This document shows, in pieces, positions 1-8,379 of a DNA stretch of 64,000 bases. Origin of the DNA: Aureococcus anophagefferens (Eukaryota; Sar; Pelagophyceae; Pelagomonadales; Pelagomonadaceae). Within the stretch, counting starts at the first letter, position 1; every line of letters starts with the position of its first letter. Location of the stretch: assembly GCF_000186865.1 (NCBI RefSeq), contig NW_008705571.1, positions 602,439 through 666,438 on the forward strand. The letters are read 5' to 3'. Position numbers and translations under genes: made by a program. Below the pieces are notes generated by a model. It was given only the letters and a program-made list of their open reading frames with translations, did no database searches and was not told where the DNA came from.

Positions 1-20
1 CTGGCGACACGCCCATCAGC

Positions 21-1658
21 TTACTCATAGGTCTCCTTGAGCTCTCGCCAGCGCGCCGCGGCGGCGGCGGGCCCGCCGCCGCCGTCGAGGGTCGCGGAGA
101 GGAAGGGCGCGCCGTCGACGTTGGAGAAGAAGACGCTCAGCGCGGCGTCGCCGTCGGGCGCGCGCCGGTCGTCGAAGGACACGTCGCGGCAGCGGGCGGC
201 GTCGATGACGATCTCGGCGCCGTTGGCGCAGCGGAGGGCGACGAGGTCCCGTCCCGACGCGGGCTTGTTCGCGGCATAGGCCGTGAAGACGCCCGAGAGC
301 GACATCATCGCGTCGTCGGACCGGAGCGAGAGCTTCGTCGGGCCGAGGCGGCCGTCGAAGATGTCCGCCAGGCGCAGCGCGCCCGGCGACACCTCGGGCA
401 GCGGCGCGGCGGCGGGGACGGGAGGCAGGGGGCTCTCCTCGGGCACCGGCGCGGCGGCGGGAGGCGGCGGCAGGGGGCTCGGCGACACCTGCAGGCCCTG
501 CACGCGGCTCGCGGCGGCCGGGGGCGGAGGCAGGGGGCTCGCGGCGGCGGGGGCCGGAGGCAGGGGATTCTCCGGCGGCGCGGCCTCGGCGACCTTGTCC
601 GCGAGGTCGCCCATGACCTGCTTGAGCTCGCCGAGCTTCTTCTGCCGGCCCGCGGTGGCGATGATGTTCGACGCCCACTGCTTCTGGAACTCGACGGGCG
701 ACATGCTCTTGAGCGGCTTCGCGTTCGGCGCCGCGGGCGGCGCGCCGCCCGACGTCACGGACGCCCACGCGGGCTCGGCGCTGGGCGCCTCGGGCACGAG
801 CACGCGCGAGCCCTCCGGCGGCGGCGGCGGGCCGGGGCCCATCTGGGGCGCGACCGGCACGCGTTGCGCCTGCACGGGGGCGGTCGCCTCCATCTGCGGC
901 GCGACCGGGACGCGCTCGGTCTGCACGGGGACGGTCTCCTCGAGCTGGGGCGCGACGGGGACGCGCTCGGTCTGCACGGGGACGGTCTGATCCAGCTGGG
1001 GCGCGACCGGGACGCGCTCCGTCTGCACGGGGACGGTCTGATCCAGCTGGGGCGCGACCGGGACGCGCCGCGCCTGCTCGACGCGGGCCTGCTCCTGGCG
1101 GAGCCGCTCCTCGCGCGCCTGCTGCGCCCGCAGCTCCGCCTCGCGCTGCCGCGCCGCCGCCTCGGCCTCGGCCTGCTGCTTGGCCTCGGCCTGCTCGCGC
1201 CGGAGCTGCTCCTCGCGCTCGCGCGCCTGGGCCTCGGCCGCGAGCTGCTGCTGCCGGATCTGCTCGCGCTCGCGCTCCTTCGCGGCCTCCGCCTCCCGGG
1301 CGACCTCGCGCTCGCGCTCGCGCTCGGCTTCGAGCTTCTCGAGCGCCTCCTTCGCCGCGAGGTCAACGCGCGGCGGGCCCGGCGTCGCGGCGACGGGCCG
1401 CGGCGGCGGCGGCGCGGGCTTCCGCGAGTTCATGAGCGCCGCGAGCGACTCCGCCGCCGCGGCGTCGTCCGTGCTCGCCGGCCGCGGCGGCGGCGGCGCG
1501 CCGCCGGATTTAGAGATGTCCTTGTTCGCCGGGCGCGGGACGTAGTAGCCTTTCTGCTCGCTGCGGATCGTCGCGCGGCGCAGGTGGGGGGCCGCCGGCC
1601 TCGTGAAGGCCGACGCCGCCGCGATCATCGCGAGGAAGATGGATTTGAAGGTGGCCAT
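21..1658 (-). CDS. Plastid-targeted proline-rich/coiled-coil protein with 17-aa tandem repeats
   Basis: I do not recognise the family. The 545-aa protein starts at the ATG at 1656-1658, chosen because MATFKSIFLAMIAAASAFTRP reads as a signal peptide followed by an ASAF-type cleavage motif, typical of import into secondary red plastids. An upstream in-frame extension to 1739 lacks this logic. After a Pro/Ala-rich stretch comes a Glu/Arg/Ala/Gln helix (about residues 105-200) likely to form a coiled coil. Then come about five tandem copies of a 17-residue unit of the form RVPVAPQLDQTVPVQTE (51 bp, plus-strand 850-1075). Pro-rich linkers follow, and a C-terminal domain of about 110 residues shows no family I can name. 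It is divergent from the aminopeptidase gene, with about 125 bp between starts. The plastid location is inference. Confidence 0.75.
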   Translation of the reverse strand: MATFKSIFLAMIAAASAFTRPAAPHLRRATIRSEQKGYYVPRPANKDISKSGGAPPPPRPASTDDAAAAESLAALMNSRKPAPPPPRPVAATPGPPRVDLAAKEALEKLEAEREREREVAREAEAAKEREREQIRQQQLAAEAQAREREEQLRREQAEAKQQAEAEAAARQREAELRAQQAREERLRQEQARVEQARRVPVAPQLDQTVPVQTERVPVAPQLDQTVPVQTERVPVAPQLEETVPVQTERVPVAPQMEATAPVQAQRVPVAPQMGPGPPPPPEGSRVLVPEAPSAEPAWASVTSGGAPPAAPNAKPLKSMSPVEFQKQWASNIIATAGRQKKLGELKQVMGDLADKVAEAAPPENPLPPAPAAASPLPPPPAAASRVQGLQVSPSPLPPPPAAAPVPEESPLPPVPAAAPLPEVSPGALRLADIFDGRLGPTKLSLRSDDAMMSLSGVFTAYAANKPASGRDLVALRCANGAEIVIDAARCRDVSFDDRRAPDGDAALSVFFSNVDGAPFLSATLDGGGGPAAAAARWRELKETYE

Positions 1659-1783
1659 GCTCGCGCCGCTCTCTGCCGGCGACGAGCGCCGACGGTGAAT
1701 CGCTCGTTGCCGCAAGGATGCCGCAGCTCGCCGCCGCACGCAGTCCGTCCTCTGACTTCGGCAGTGCGTCCCAGCCCTGCGAC

Positions 1784-4760
1784 ATGGCCGACCTCATGTC
1801 CGCCGTCGGCGGCTTCGCCATGCTCTGCCGCTGCGGCATCGAGAAATGCGTCACGCACGTGACGAGCGACATGGGCGACCGCGTCGTGCTGCCGCCGAGC
1901 GTCGAGCCCAAGCACTACGACGTGTCGCTGTCGCTGCGCCTCGAGGAGCACGCCTTCGACGGCGTCTGCGAGATCGTCGTCGACGTCAAGGAGCCCGTGA
2001 GCTCGATCACGGTGCACGCCAAGGAGCTGACCTTCGCGTCGGCGTCCGTCGACGGCGCGGCGGCCGTCAAGGTCACGGTCGACGAGGAGGCGACGACGGC
2101 GACGGCGCTGCTCATGGGCCCGCTCAAGGTCGGCGAGCACCGGCTCGCGTTCGTCTACTCCGGCGTGCTGAACAACCTCATGGCGGGCTTCTACCGGTCG
2201 ACGTACACGGACATCGACGGCAACAAGAAGCTCATGGCGTCGACGCAGTTCGAGAGCATCGACGCGCGGCGCTGCTTCCCCGGCTGGGACGAGCCGCGGC
2301 GCAAGGCGACGTTCACGTGCGCGCTCCGGTGCCCGAGCCACATGACGGCGCTGAGCAACATGCCCGAGTCGCGGCGGAAGAACCACGGCGACGGCACGAC
2401 GACGACGTCCTTCATGGAGTCGCCGCGCATGTCGACGTACCTGCTCTGCTTCGTCGTCGGCGAGTTCGACCACGTGTCGGCCGTGTCGAAGAACGGCGTC
2501 CTGATCCGCGCGTTCACGCCGCCGGGCAAGCCCGAGCTCGGCGAGTTCGCGCTCCGCTGCGCCGTCAAGTCGCTCGACGCCTACGACGAGACGTTCCAGA
2601 TCCCCTACCCGCTGCCCAAGAGCGACATGGTCCGCGCCGGCGTCGCGAGCCGTGCTTCTTTCGCGCGAATCATCCCCGCGTAGGTCGCCATCCCCGAGTT
2701 CGCGGCCGGCGCGATGGAGAACTGGGGCCTCGTGACGTACCGCGAGGTCGACATGCTCGTGGACCTGAAGACGGCGTCGAGCCGCCAGCTCCAGCGCGTC
2801 GCCGAGGTCGTCATCCACGAGCTCGCGCACCAGTGGTTCGGCAACCTGGTGACGATGGAGTGGTGGGAGGACCTCTGGCTCAACGAGGGCTTCGCGACGT
2901 GGATGGAGACGGGCGCGCGTCCGCGGCGTCCGGTTCCGAGAGACCGACGAACCGTCGCGCCTCGCTTTTCGCCGACGGCGCCCGGCAGGTCTGCGCGGAG
3001 CTCTACCCCGAGTGGTCCATGTGGGAGCAGTTCATCACAGACATGCAGGGCCGCGCGCTGCAGCTCGACGCGCTCCGGTCGTCGCACCCGATCCAGGTGC
3101 CCATCAAGAACGCCGAGGAGGTCGAGCAGGTCTTCGACGCGATCTCCTACTGCAAGGGCGGGTCCGTGGTCCGCATGGTCCACGCCGTCGTCGGCGAGAC
3201 GGACTTCGTCGGCGGCCTGCGCGCCTCAGCGTCCTGCGGCGATGACGATTTCGAGAGATTTTGGCCGGGGAAACGATGAACAACCGTCGTGCTCGGTAGG
3301 CGCGCCTACATGAAGGAGTTCCAGTACGGCAACGCGACGACGGACGACCTGTGGGCGGCGTGGGAGAAGGCGAGCGGCAAGCCCGTGCGCGACATGATGA
3401 ACAACTGGACGAAGCAGACGGGGTTCCCGGTCCTGGAGCTCGAAAAGGTCGAGGCCGACGGGTCGCTCGCGGCGTCCCGCGGCCGCGACGATTTTCGAGA
3501 GATTCGGGGTGGGAACACAACGACATGCTTGGTAGGTCGCTCGTGCTGTCGCAGCGCCGCTTCTTCGCCGACGGCGCCGCGGACGACGCGGCCGCGACGT
3601 GGACCGTGCCGCTCTTCGCGGCGACGGCGGCGTCGGGCGAGACGTCGCTGGGCCTCATGCCCGGCAAGGCCGCGACCGTGGCCTTCGGCGGCGCCGCGGG
3701 CGCGCCCTACGTGAAGCTGAACGCGGGCCAGCACGCGCCGCTGCGCTGCAAGTACCCCGACGCGATGATGCCCGCGTTCGCCGAGGCCATCCGGCGCCGC
3801 GAGCTGCCGCCGGCGGACCGCATCGGCCTGCTGAGCGACGCCGCGGCGCTGTCGCGCGCCGGCGACCTCGACTTCGCGCTCTACCTCGAGATCCTCTTCG
3901 CCTTCGAGGGCGAGGACGACGCGACGGTCTGGTCGCAGGTCCTGGCGCAGCTCCTCGGCCTCATCAAGACGCTCCGCGGCGCCGACGACCGCTGCGCGGG
4001 CCTCTACGCGGCCTTCAAGAAGCTCGCGAGCGCGGCCCTCATCGCGCCGACGGTGGCCTCCGTGGGCTGGGACCCGAAGGACGAGGACGCGCACCTCACG
4101 AAGAAGCTCCGCGGCGAGGTCATCTCCGCGCTCCCGTCGTTCTGCGACGACGACGCGGCGGTGCTCGCCGAGGCGACCCGGCGCTTCGACCTCTTCAAGG
4201 CCGGCGACAAGGACGCGCTCCCCGCCGAGTACCAGTCCGCGGCCTACAAGCTCGTCCTCGCCGCGGACGCGGGCCGCTACGCCGAGGTCAAGGCGCTCTA
4301 CGACTCGCTCCCGCTCAACGAGGAGCGCAAGTCGTGCCTCGTCGGCCTCGGCGCCGCGCCGACGCCCGAGCTCCGCGACGCGGCGCTGGACCTCGCCCTC
4401 TCGGAGGACGTCAAGCTCCAGGACTTCTTCTACGTCGCGCTCTCGATGCACGGCTCGTCCGTCGCCGCGCGCGACCACACGTGGGCCCACTTCCGCGAAA
4501 ACTTCGCCAAGTACCAGGCGAAGATCGGCGACTCGGGCTCGTCCCTCATGGACGCCGTCGTCACGGGCGCCTGCTCGGGCTACTCGTCCGAGGCCGCGGC
4601 CGCCGAGATCGTCGCGTTCTTCGACGCGAACCCGCTCCCGCGCAACGAGCGCAAGATCAGCCAGACCGTCGAGGCCATCAAGTCCTCGGCCAAGTACGTC
4701 GAGACCATCCTCCAGTCCGACGCCCAGGCCTGGCTCGACGCGAAGCTGAAGGCGCGCTGA
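1784..4760 (+). CDS. M1 family zinc aminopeptidase (puromycin-sensitive/aminopeptidase N type)
   Basis: Removes N-terminal residues from peptides, probably in the cytosol. Five exons rebuild an intact protein of about 897 aa: 1784..2629, 2684..2914, 2989..3218, 3300..3461 and 3536..4760. Numbering from the ATG at 1784, the GAMEN exopeptidase motif is at residues 291-295, the zinc site HELAH at 327-331 with the third ligand Glu350 in WLNEGF, and the transition-state Tyr413 in ISYCKGG. A helical ERAP1_C-like C-terminal domain follows. The ATG at 1871 ([10 protein letters not shown]) would give 868 aa, closer to family length, and is an alternative start. All four introns look like introner insertions. 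The 3219 and 3462 introns have perfect 8-bp duplications and restore the frame. The exon 2 end (GC donor at 2915) is the least certain junction. Confidence 0.93.
2630..2683 (+). mobile_element. Introner-like intron 1 of the aminopeptidase
   Basis: This 54-bp GT-AG intron is phase 0 and joins KSDM to VAIPEF, as the M1 family requires. Eight bases after the donor the body begins CGGCGTC, the same start as better-preserved introners here. The 8-bp flanks (GTCCGCGC, then GTCGCCAT) have diverged, so this is an old copy or an ordinary intron of similar shape. Confidence 0.6.
2915..2988 (+). mobile_element. Introner-like intron 2 of the aminopeptidase (probable GC donor)
   Basis: Removal is needed to join the zinc-site exon (FATWMET) to [11 protein letters not shown] donor at 2915 gives phase 0 and an alignment of the right length. 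The GT at 2933 would also keep frame but leaves extra residues. The body contains CGGCGTCC and ends GCCGACGGCGCCCGGCAG, resembling the 3' end of the intron at 19520..19572. Confidence 0.55.
3219..3299 (+). mobile_element. Introner element, perfect 8-bp duplication, GC-AG intron
   Basis: The duplication GCGCGCCT is at 3219..3226 and 3300..3307. The body 3227..3299 starts CAGCGTCC, carries ACGATTTCGAGAGATTTTGG and CCGGGGAAACGATG, and ends GGTAG. The donor is the GC of the first duplication copy and the acceptor is the element's own TAG. Splicing gives CTG CGC GCC TAC (LRAY) in frame with the M1 protein. Confidence 0.9.
3462..3535 (+). mobile_element. Introner element, perfect 8-bp duplication, GT-AG intron
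   Basis: The duplication GTCGCTCG is at 3462..3469 and 3536..3543. The body starts CGGCGTCC, contains CGACGATTTTCGAGAGATTC, and ends GGTAG. The GT donor lies in the first duplication copy. Splicing restores [12 protein letters not shown], which fits the M1 family. Confidence 0.9.
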
Positions 4761-5031
4761 GGGGACCGCGTGGGAGATTGGGAGGCGTACGGTGCGGAGC
4801 CGAGGCAACGTTGGCTAAATCTTCGAATACTCATCTTTCGGAGCCTCGATCGTGCCGTCCGTGCTTGTATTGCTCGACGCCGTCCTCGTCCGCCGAGCCG
4901 CTGCTCGTCGCTCGTCGCCCGCGCCGACGCTCTCTCGCGCTCGGGAAGGGCTGCGGCGCGCCGACGCTCGCCGCGCGCCGCGCCCCGCGCCGTCGGCCGC
5001 GCCGCCCGCCGCGCCGCCGCCGACGAGAGCC

Positions 5032-7218
5032 ATGGGCCGCGCGATGAGGACATTCGTCGTCGCCCTCGCGGCGCCCGGCGCCGGCGCGTCGCTCCTCCCC
5101 GGCGGGTCGACGTCGCGCGCCGCGGCGCCGGCGCCCGACGAGTTCTCGTCGACGTCCGCGGACGCGCCGCGGCCGAACATGCTTTTGACCGTCGTCGACG
5201 ACTGGGGCTCGGGCGACGTGTCCTACAACGACGCCGCGCTGCACACGCCCGAGCTCCAGCGCATGAGCGAGCACGGCTTCGTGCTCGACAACTTCTACGC
5301 CGCGCCGACGTGCACGCCGTCGCGCGCGATGCTCATGACGGGCCGCTACAACATCCGGAACGGCATGCAGGACAGCGTCATCCACTCGACGGAGCCCCGG
5401 GGCGTGCCCCTCGACGAGCGCTTTTTATCCCAAAAACTGAGCGACGCGGGCTACCGCACGGCCGCGATCGGCAAGTGGCACCTGGGCATGCACCGCGACG
5501 CGTACACGCCGCTGAAGCGGGGCTTCGACCTCTTCTACGGCATCCTCACGGGCGGCGGCTCCCACACGGGCCACTTCTCCGTGTCCCAGCCCTTCACGGT
5601 GCGCGGCCAGAGCGAGACGACGATCTGGCAGGGCTACAACCTCTGGGAGAACGGCCAGGTCTCGCCGGACAACTACGGCACGACGCACAGCACGCACCTC
5701 TACACGGCCAAGGCCAAGGAGTACATCGAGGCCTTCGAGTCCGAGGACTTTAGCCTCGATTCCTTCTTCGCCGTGCCCGAGGTCGTCGACGCCAAGAAGG
5801 GCGACGCCAAGAAGGGCGACGCGAAGAAGGGCGACGACAAAAAGGGCGACGACAAAAAGGACGCGAAGAAGGACGACGCGAAGAAGGGCGGCGCCCACCG
5901 CCGCCTCGCCGCCTCGGGCAAGGCGCCGTGGTTCGTCTACCTGAGCTACCAGGCCGTCCACGACCCCGTGACCGTCGGGGACGACCGCTACGTCTCGGAG
6001 ACGGCGTGCGCGAACGTCACGGAGGCGTCGCCCGCGTCGCGCCACGACAGCGCGATCTCGACGACGAACCGGCCGACGCTCTGCGGCATGATCGCGGAGA
6101 TCGACGACGGGCTCAAGACCCTGCGCCTGAGTTTGGAGAACGCGCAGGCCTGGGCGCAGACGATCTTCGTCGTGCTCAGCGACAACGGCGGCGTCCGCGC
6201 GCACGGCTCCGCCAACTACCCGCTCCGGGGCGAGAAGGCCCAGTACTACGAGGGCGGCGTCAAGGTCCCCGCGGTGCTCGCGGGCGGCTACGTCGAGGAG
6301 GCGCTCCGCCGCGCGGGCGGCGCCGAGCGGCTCCGGTCCGCGTCGCTCGCGCACATCACGGACGTCCACGCGACGTTCCTGAGCCTCGCGGGCTACGAGG
6401 GCGGCGACGACGACAAGCCCCTCGACGGCGTGTCGCTCTTCTCCCACCTCGTGCAGAGCGCGTCGGGCGTCGCCGGCGCCGCGCCGCCGCGGTCCGACGT
6501 GCTCATCAACATCAACAGCGCGCTCTTCGCCGGCAGCGGCGCCATCCGCGTCGGCGACCACAAGCTCATGGTCAACCCCGAGCCCAACGAGTCGTCGATC
6601 TACAGCAAGGTCCGCAAGGCGCTCGCGGCCCAAAAGGGCGCCGTGCCCACGGACACGTTCCAGTCCATCGTCGCCCAGGCCCACAAGGACGCCCTCGGCG
6701 CGCCGTCCATCTCCCTCTTCGACCTGAAGAAGAACCCCTACGAGCGCACGGACTGCGCGACGTCGGACCCCGCGGAGTCGTGCAACCTCTACGACGTCGC
6801 GGCCTACGCGGACGTCCGCGCGGATCTCGAGCAGAAGTGGGCGTCCTGGCAGCAGGAGGCCCAGCCCTCGACCTTCGCCTGGGAGGACGACGGGCCCCTC
6901 GCGGACCCGGCGCTCTTCGGCTCCGTCTGGGCGCCGTGGCGCGACGGCGACGACACGCCCAAGGCCCACTACTTCGGGCTCCTCGCCATGGAGAAGGACG
7001 GCGACGCCGCCGACGCCGCCGCCGCGGACGACGCGAAGGACTTCGCGGCGCGCTACCAGGCGACGGAGAGCTCGCTCGCCGTCGACGCGCGCGCCGTCGC
7101 GGCCGCGCCCGCGGGCCTGTCCACGGGCCTCGTCGCGCTCGTCTCCTTCTTCGTCGGCGCCGTCCTCTCGAACAAGCTCATGGACCCGCGCAAGCGCGGC
7201 CGCGTCGAGCTGCCCTGA
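5032..7218 (+). CDS. Arylsulfatase, ARSB/I/J-like, membrane-anchored
   Basis: Predicted to hydrolyse sulfate esters, likely on sulfated polysaccharides, in the secretory or lysosomal lumen. The ATG at 5032 (or 5044) precedes a short hydrophobic leader, giving 728 aa. Metal-binding DD is at about 56-57. The formylglycine motif CTPSR is at 94-98, followed by AMLMTGRYN. GKWHLG and LSDNGG supply further active-site residues. The sequence around YNIRNGMQ and RRGFD-type motifs is closest to arylsulfatase B. Odd points are a low-complexity Lys/Asp/Gly insertion of about 33 residues (plus-strand 5790-5890, built from KKGDA-type units) in mid-domain, and a single hydrophobic segment near residues 695-715 followed by a basic tail, suggesting a C-terminal membrane anchor. 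No intron is seen. Confidence 0.9.
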   Translation: MGRAMRTFVVALAAPGAGASLLPGGSTSRAAAPAPDEFSSTSADAPRPNMLLTVVDDWGSGDVSYNDAALHTPELQRMSEHGFVLDNFYAAPTCTPSRAMLMTGRYNIRNGMQDSVIHSTEPRGVPLDERFLSQKLSDAGYRTAAIGKWHLGMHRDAYTPLKRGFDLFYGILTGGGSHTGHFSVSQPFTVRGQSETTIWQGYNLWENGQVSPDNYGTTHSTHLYTAKAKEYIEAFESEDFSLDSFFAVPEVVDAKKGDAKKGDAKKGDDKKGDDKKDAKKDDAKKGGAHRRLAASGKAPWFVYLSYQAVHDPVTVGDDRYVSETACANVTEASPASRHDSAISTTNRPTLCGMIAEIDDGLKTLRLSLENAQAWAQTIFVVLSDNGGVRAHGSANYPLRGEKAQYYEGGVKVPAVLAGGYVEEALRRAGGAERLRSASLAHITDVHATFLSLAGYEGGDDDKPLDGVSLFSHLVQSASGVAGAAPPRSDVLININSALFAGSGAIRVGDHKLMVNPEPNESSIYSKVRKALAAQKGAVPTDTFQSIVAQAHKDALGAPSISLFDLKKNPYERTDCATSDPAESCNLYDVAAYADVRADLEQKWASWQQEAQPSTFAWEDDGPLADPALFGSVWAPWRDGDDTPKAHYFGLLAMEKDGDAADAAAADDAKDFAARYQATESSLAVDARAVAAAPAGLSTGLVALVSFFVGAVLSNKLMDPRKRGRVELP
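5791..5885 (+). repeat. Short tandem repeat encoding Lys-Lys-Gly-Asp units inside the sulfatase
   Basis: Roughly 12-15-bp units (AAGAAGGGCGACGC and variants) repeat about seven times in frame, adding a highly charged loop between two conserved blocks of the sulfatase fold. It is absent from the sulfatases I know. Confidence 0.8.
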
Positions 7219-7568
7219 ATTTTGACTCTCTCCCCGCTTCTTCGTTTTTTTAAAAGCAGCTTATTTTTCTACACAACGAGTACGCTGGCATCCTGAGACG
7301 GCCCGGGGGTCGCGCGTGTCGTTCGAACATGCCCGCTGTTGCATTGATGGCGGCGCGCACCACCGAGGCAGGCTTATGGCCGACGGAGGCTCGCATTCCG
7401 AGCCAGGCCCGGCGGACGAGCCCGCGCGCACACTGCAACGCATCGGCATCTTCGACTCCAGTGTCGGGCTGGAGACCCGCATCGATAGAGCCCGCCCGCG
7501 CCGCTGCCGCGACTCGACGTCCGTGCGCAGCGCGAAGGTCTCGTCGGCGCGTGCTAATTTCCGACGCT
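7219..7568. other. Intergenic region between sulfatase and ankyrin gene, no gene seen
   Basis: About 350 bp. It has an A/T-rich stretch just after the sulfatase stop (TTTTTTTAAAAGC near 7245-7258), probably 3' UTR, then ordinary GC-rich sequence. The short open frames have no ATG-based coding signal or recognisable product. It presumably holds the promoter of the ankyrin gene. Confidence 0.5.
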
Positions 7569-8333
7569 ATGGACGCCGCGGCCGCGGCAAGGCAGGCGGT
7601 GAGGGACGATGACGTAGACGCGCTGCGCGCAGCAATCGCCGCGGGAGCGGATCCAAACGCATCGATTCACTCACACCAAAAAATTATTCCGTTGCTGGCG
7701 CTCGCCGCAGGGAAGGGACATCTCGGAATTTGCGAGCTGCTTGTGGCCTCGGGAGCGGATGTGAACGCTTTCTCACACCACACTGACGTATGCTCTGTCC
7801 CCGTGCTCTTCGGCGCAATAGGCGGCCGCTCCAGACATCCAGATGGCGCTCAGCTGGCCTGTGCCCGTCTGCTTCTAGATGCGGGCGCTGACCCCAACGC
7901 TTTAAGTACTCATCACTCTGAAGCAGAGCCAAATCTCATTGAGAACACCTCATGCGCACTGATCCAAGCGGTTTTACAATCAAATGACGGGACTGAGATG
8001 GTGCAGCTTCTCATCGATAAGGGTGCCATGACTGAACCAGAGAACGGTTTCGGGACCGCCCTCTTGAATGCTCTCGGTCTCGGCAAGCGCAAGACTGCGC
8101 TCATGTTGCTCCGCGCCGGCGCCGCCATGAAGGTGCTGTACCGCCGTGACATCACGGACACGAACGAGGCCCTGCACGACTTTCTAGCCGACGTCATCAG
8201 TAAAGGGGGCTGGGAACGGCACGTGCAGCGCCACCGCGACAGGCTCCTGGGCGTCATCTCGCACTGCGTCCGGCTTCCGCATGACGCCAAGGTCACCATC
8301 CTTGACTTTTGGTCGCCGCCGGGTGGTAGCTAG
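7569..8333 (+). CDS. Ankyrin-repeat protein
   Basis: The 254-aa protein starts at the ATG at 7569 (MDAAAAARQAV). The longer open frame to 7329 lacks repeat structure and was not used. Four to five ankyrin units are visible, marked by AIAAGADPNA, LLVASGADVNAF, LLLDAGADPNAL and LLIDKGAM, at about residues 15-190. A helical tail with ERHVQRHRDRLLGVI ends in FWSPPGG. Ankyrin repeats are protein-interaction modules, so a function cannot be assigned. The gene is noticeably less GC-rich at third positions than its neighbours and uses A/T-ending codons freely, like the gene at 53437..54492. It may be young, transferred or weakly expressed. Confidence 0.8.
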   Translation: MDAAAAARQAVRDDDVDALRAAIAAGADPNASIHSHQKIIPLLALAAGKGHLGICELLVASGADVNAFSHHTDVCSVPVLFGAIGGRSRHPDGAQLACARLLLDAGADPNALSTHHSEAEPNLIENTSCALIQAVLQSNDGTEMVQLLIDKGAMTEPENGFGTALLNALGLGKRKTALMLLRAGAAMKVLYRRDITDTNEALHDFLADVISKGGWERHVQRHRDRLLGVISHCVRLPHDAKVTILDFWSPPGGS

Positions 8334-8379
8334 CTGGAGTTAATTCCACGGGCGCCGGGTTCAGAATATAGACCAGAGA

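Noticed and set aside
2933..2988. GT donor at 2933 for aminopeptidase intron 2
   Set aside because: It keeps frame but adds six Arg/Pro-rich residues to a conserved block. The GC donor at 2915 fits better. Kept as an alternative only.
7329..7568. N-terminal extension of the ankyrin protein
   Set aside because: Pro/Arg/Ala-rich residues with no repeat units. The ATG at 7569 begins a clean ankyrin helix.
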